Shown: positions 6,955 to 7,337 of the stretch, in pieces | Layout of the letters: each line of letters starts with the position of its first letter | How positions within the stretch are numbered: the stretch's first letter is position 1 | Source: Stenotrophomonas sp. | Lineage (GTDB): Bacteria; Pseudomonadota; Gammaproteobacteria; Xanthomonadales; Xanthomonadaceae | Direction of reading: 5' to 3' | Length of the DNA stretch: 7,337 bases | Assembly: GCA_003484865.1 (NCBI GenBank) | Contig: DMZT01000105.1 | Location: 1-7,337, forward strand | Program-made: the position numbers and the translations under genes | Notes under the pieces: model-generated | Told to the model about the DNA's origin: nothing | The model's input: the letters and a program-made list of their open reading frames with translations, nothing else | Databases searched by the model: none

Positions 6955-6987
6955 GGGCAGCACGGCCCCAAAGGGGCCGCACTGCCC
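6955..6987 (-). terminator. Strong stem-loop after the TonB-dependent receptor gene
   Basis: In the minus-strand RNA, arms 6987-6973 and 6969-6955 pair along 15 bp (GGGCAGUGCGGCCCC with GGGGCCGUGCUGCCC) around a UUU loop. The two central pairs are G-U wobbles. In the plus-strand RNA the same positions would be C-A mismatches, so the full stem is specific to the receptor transcript. It starts 12 nt after the receptor stop. No U tract follows, so termination would be of the U-less type, or the stem may protect the 3' end. Confidence 0.65.
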
Positions 6988-6999
6988 TGCCCCGCTGGA

Positions 7000-7337
7000 T
7001 CAGAAGCTGTAATCCAACGAAACACCCACGGTACGCGGCTGCATCATCACCGCATTCCAGCGCCGGTACTGCTGCGCGCCCGCGGCAGGAATCGTCCTGC
7101 CAGCGGCGACGTAGATGTCCTTGTTGGTGAGGTTGGTGATGAAGAAGCGCACGGTCGTGTTCTGGCTGCTCACTTCGGCAGTCAGGTCAACGGTGGTGTA
7201 GCTGGGCAGGTCGAAGGACTGCGTTGAGGCCACCGATGCCGCACGCTCGCCGTAATAGCGCAGCGCGCCACCGACGCTCCAGCCCCATTCGCCGCTCGTC
7301 GGGAACTGGTAGTCGGCCTGCAGGCTGCCGGCCCATT
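7000..7337 (-). CDS. TonB-dependent outer-membrane receptor, C-terminal 111 residues
   Basis: The frame is open to the right edge of the window; the GTG at 7233 is an internal codon, not the start. The visible part shows alternating amphipathic beta-strands typical of the last strands of a 22-strand barrel: a WSVGGALRYYGER strand, then YTTVDLTAEV, then RFFITNLTNKDIYVAAG, which matches the usual V-x-N-L-(T/F)-(D/N)-K-x-Y signature near the receptor C-terminus. It ends in PRTVGVSLDYSF with the terminal Phe required for Bam recognition. The family imports siderophores, other metal complexes or carbohydrates across the outer membrane using TonB-ExbBD energy. The ligand cannot be judged because the plug domain and TonB box are outside the window. 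Confidence 0.93.
   Translation of the reverse strand, partial: WAGSLQADYQFPTSGEWGWSVGGALRYYGERAASVASTQSFDLPSYTTVDLTAEVSSQNTTVRFFITNLTNKDIYVAAGRTIPAAGAQQYRRWNAVMMQPRTVGVSLDYSF

Noticed and set aside
6891..7025. Longer N-terminus for the lipoprotein, starting at 7025 or 6932
   Set aside because: The start at 7025 overlaps the end of the receptor gene and crosses the strong hairpin. Both would place 14-45 extra residues ahead of an otherwise standard signal peptide.

Overview
The window looks like a chromosomal segment of a GC-rich gammaproteobacterium, most likely the Xanthomonadaceae and perhaps Stenotrophomonas. I infer this from composition, from the strong bias to G or C at third codon positions, and from the mix of a pertactin-type autotransporter, a TonB-dependent receptor and a LysR/efflux pair. 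No marker gene fixes the taxon. Both ends cut through genes: an autotransporter lacks its N-terminus on the left, and a TonB-dependent receptor lacks most of its N-terminal part on the right.

Layout. Positions 1-2301 (+) hold the passenger C-terminal half, proline-rich linker and beta-barrel of a pertactin-like autotransporter. Positions 2379-3566 (+) encode a two-helix inner-membrane protein of unknown function that resembles the DUF6708 type. Everything further right is on the minus strand. In transcription order this is: the end of a TonB-dependent receptor (7337-7000), a predicted outer-membrane lipoprotein of unknown function (6890-5955), a LysR-type regulator (5804-4899) and a 12-helix DHA1-type MFS exporter (4797-3625). 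The MFS gene and the membrane-protein gene converge with 58 bp between them.

How the genes may work together. Three of the proteins sit at the outer membrane or cell surface (autotransporter, lipoprotein, receptor). The LysR regulator probably controls the MFS exporter immediately downstream. Each of the first three minus-strand genes is followed within about 5-15 nt by a stem-loop with no T tract, so these genes are probably transcribed largely as separate units.

I see no CRISPR array, insertion sequence, tRNA, rRNA or phage gene, and nothing that amounts to a clearly new system. The points most worth a second look are two RGD tripeptides and a lone C-X9-C pair in the autotransporter, the unknown membrane protein and lipoprotein, a hairpin whose full stem forms only in the minus-strand RNA, and an 18-bp perfect palindrome upstream of the LysR gene. 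No intergenic stretch exceeds 150 bp.
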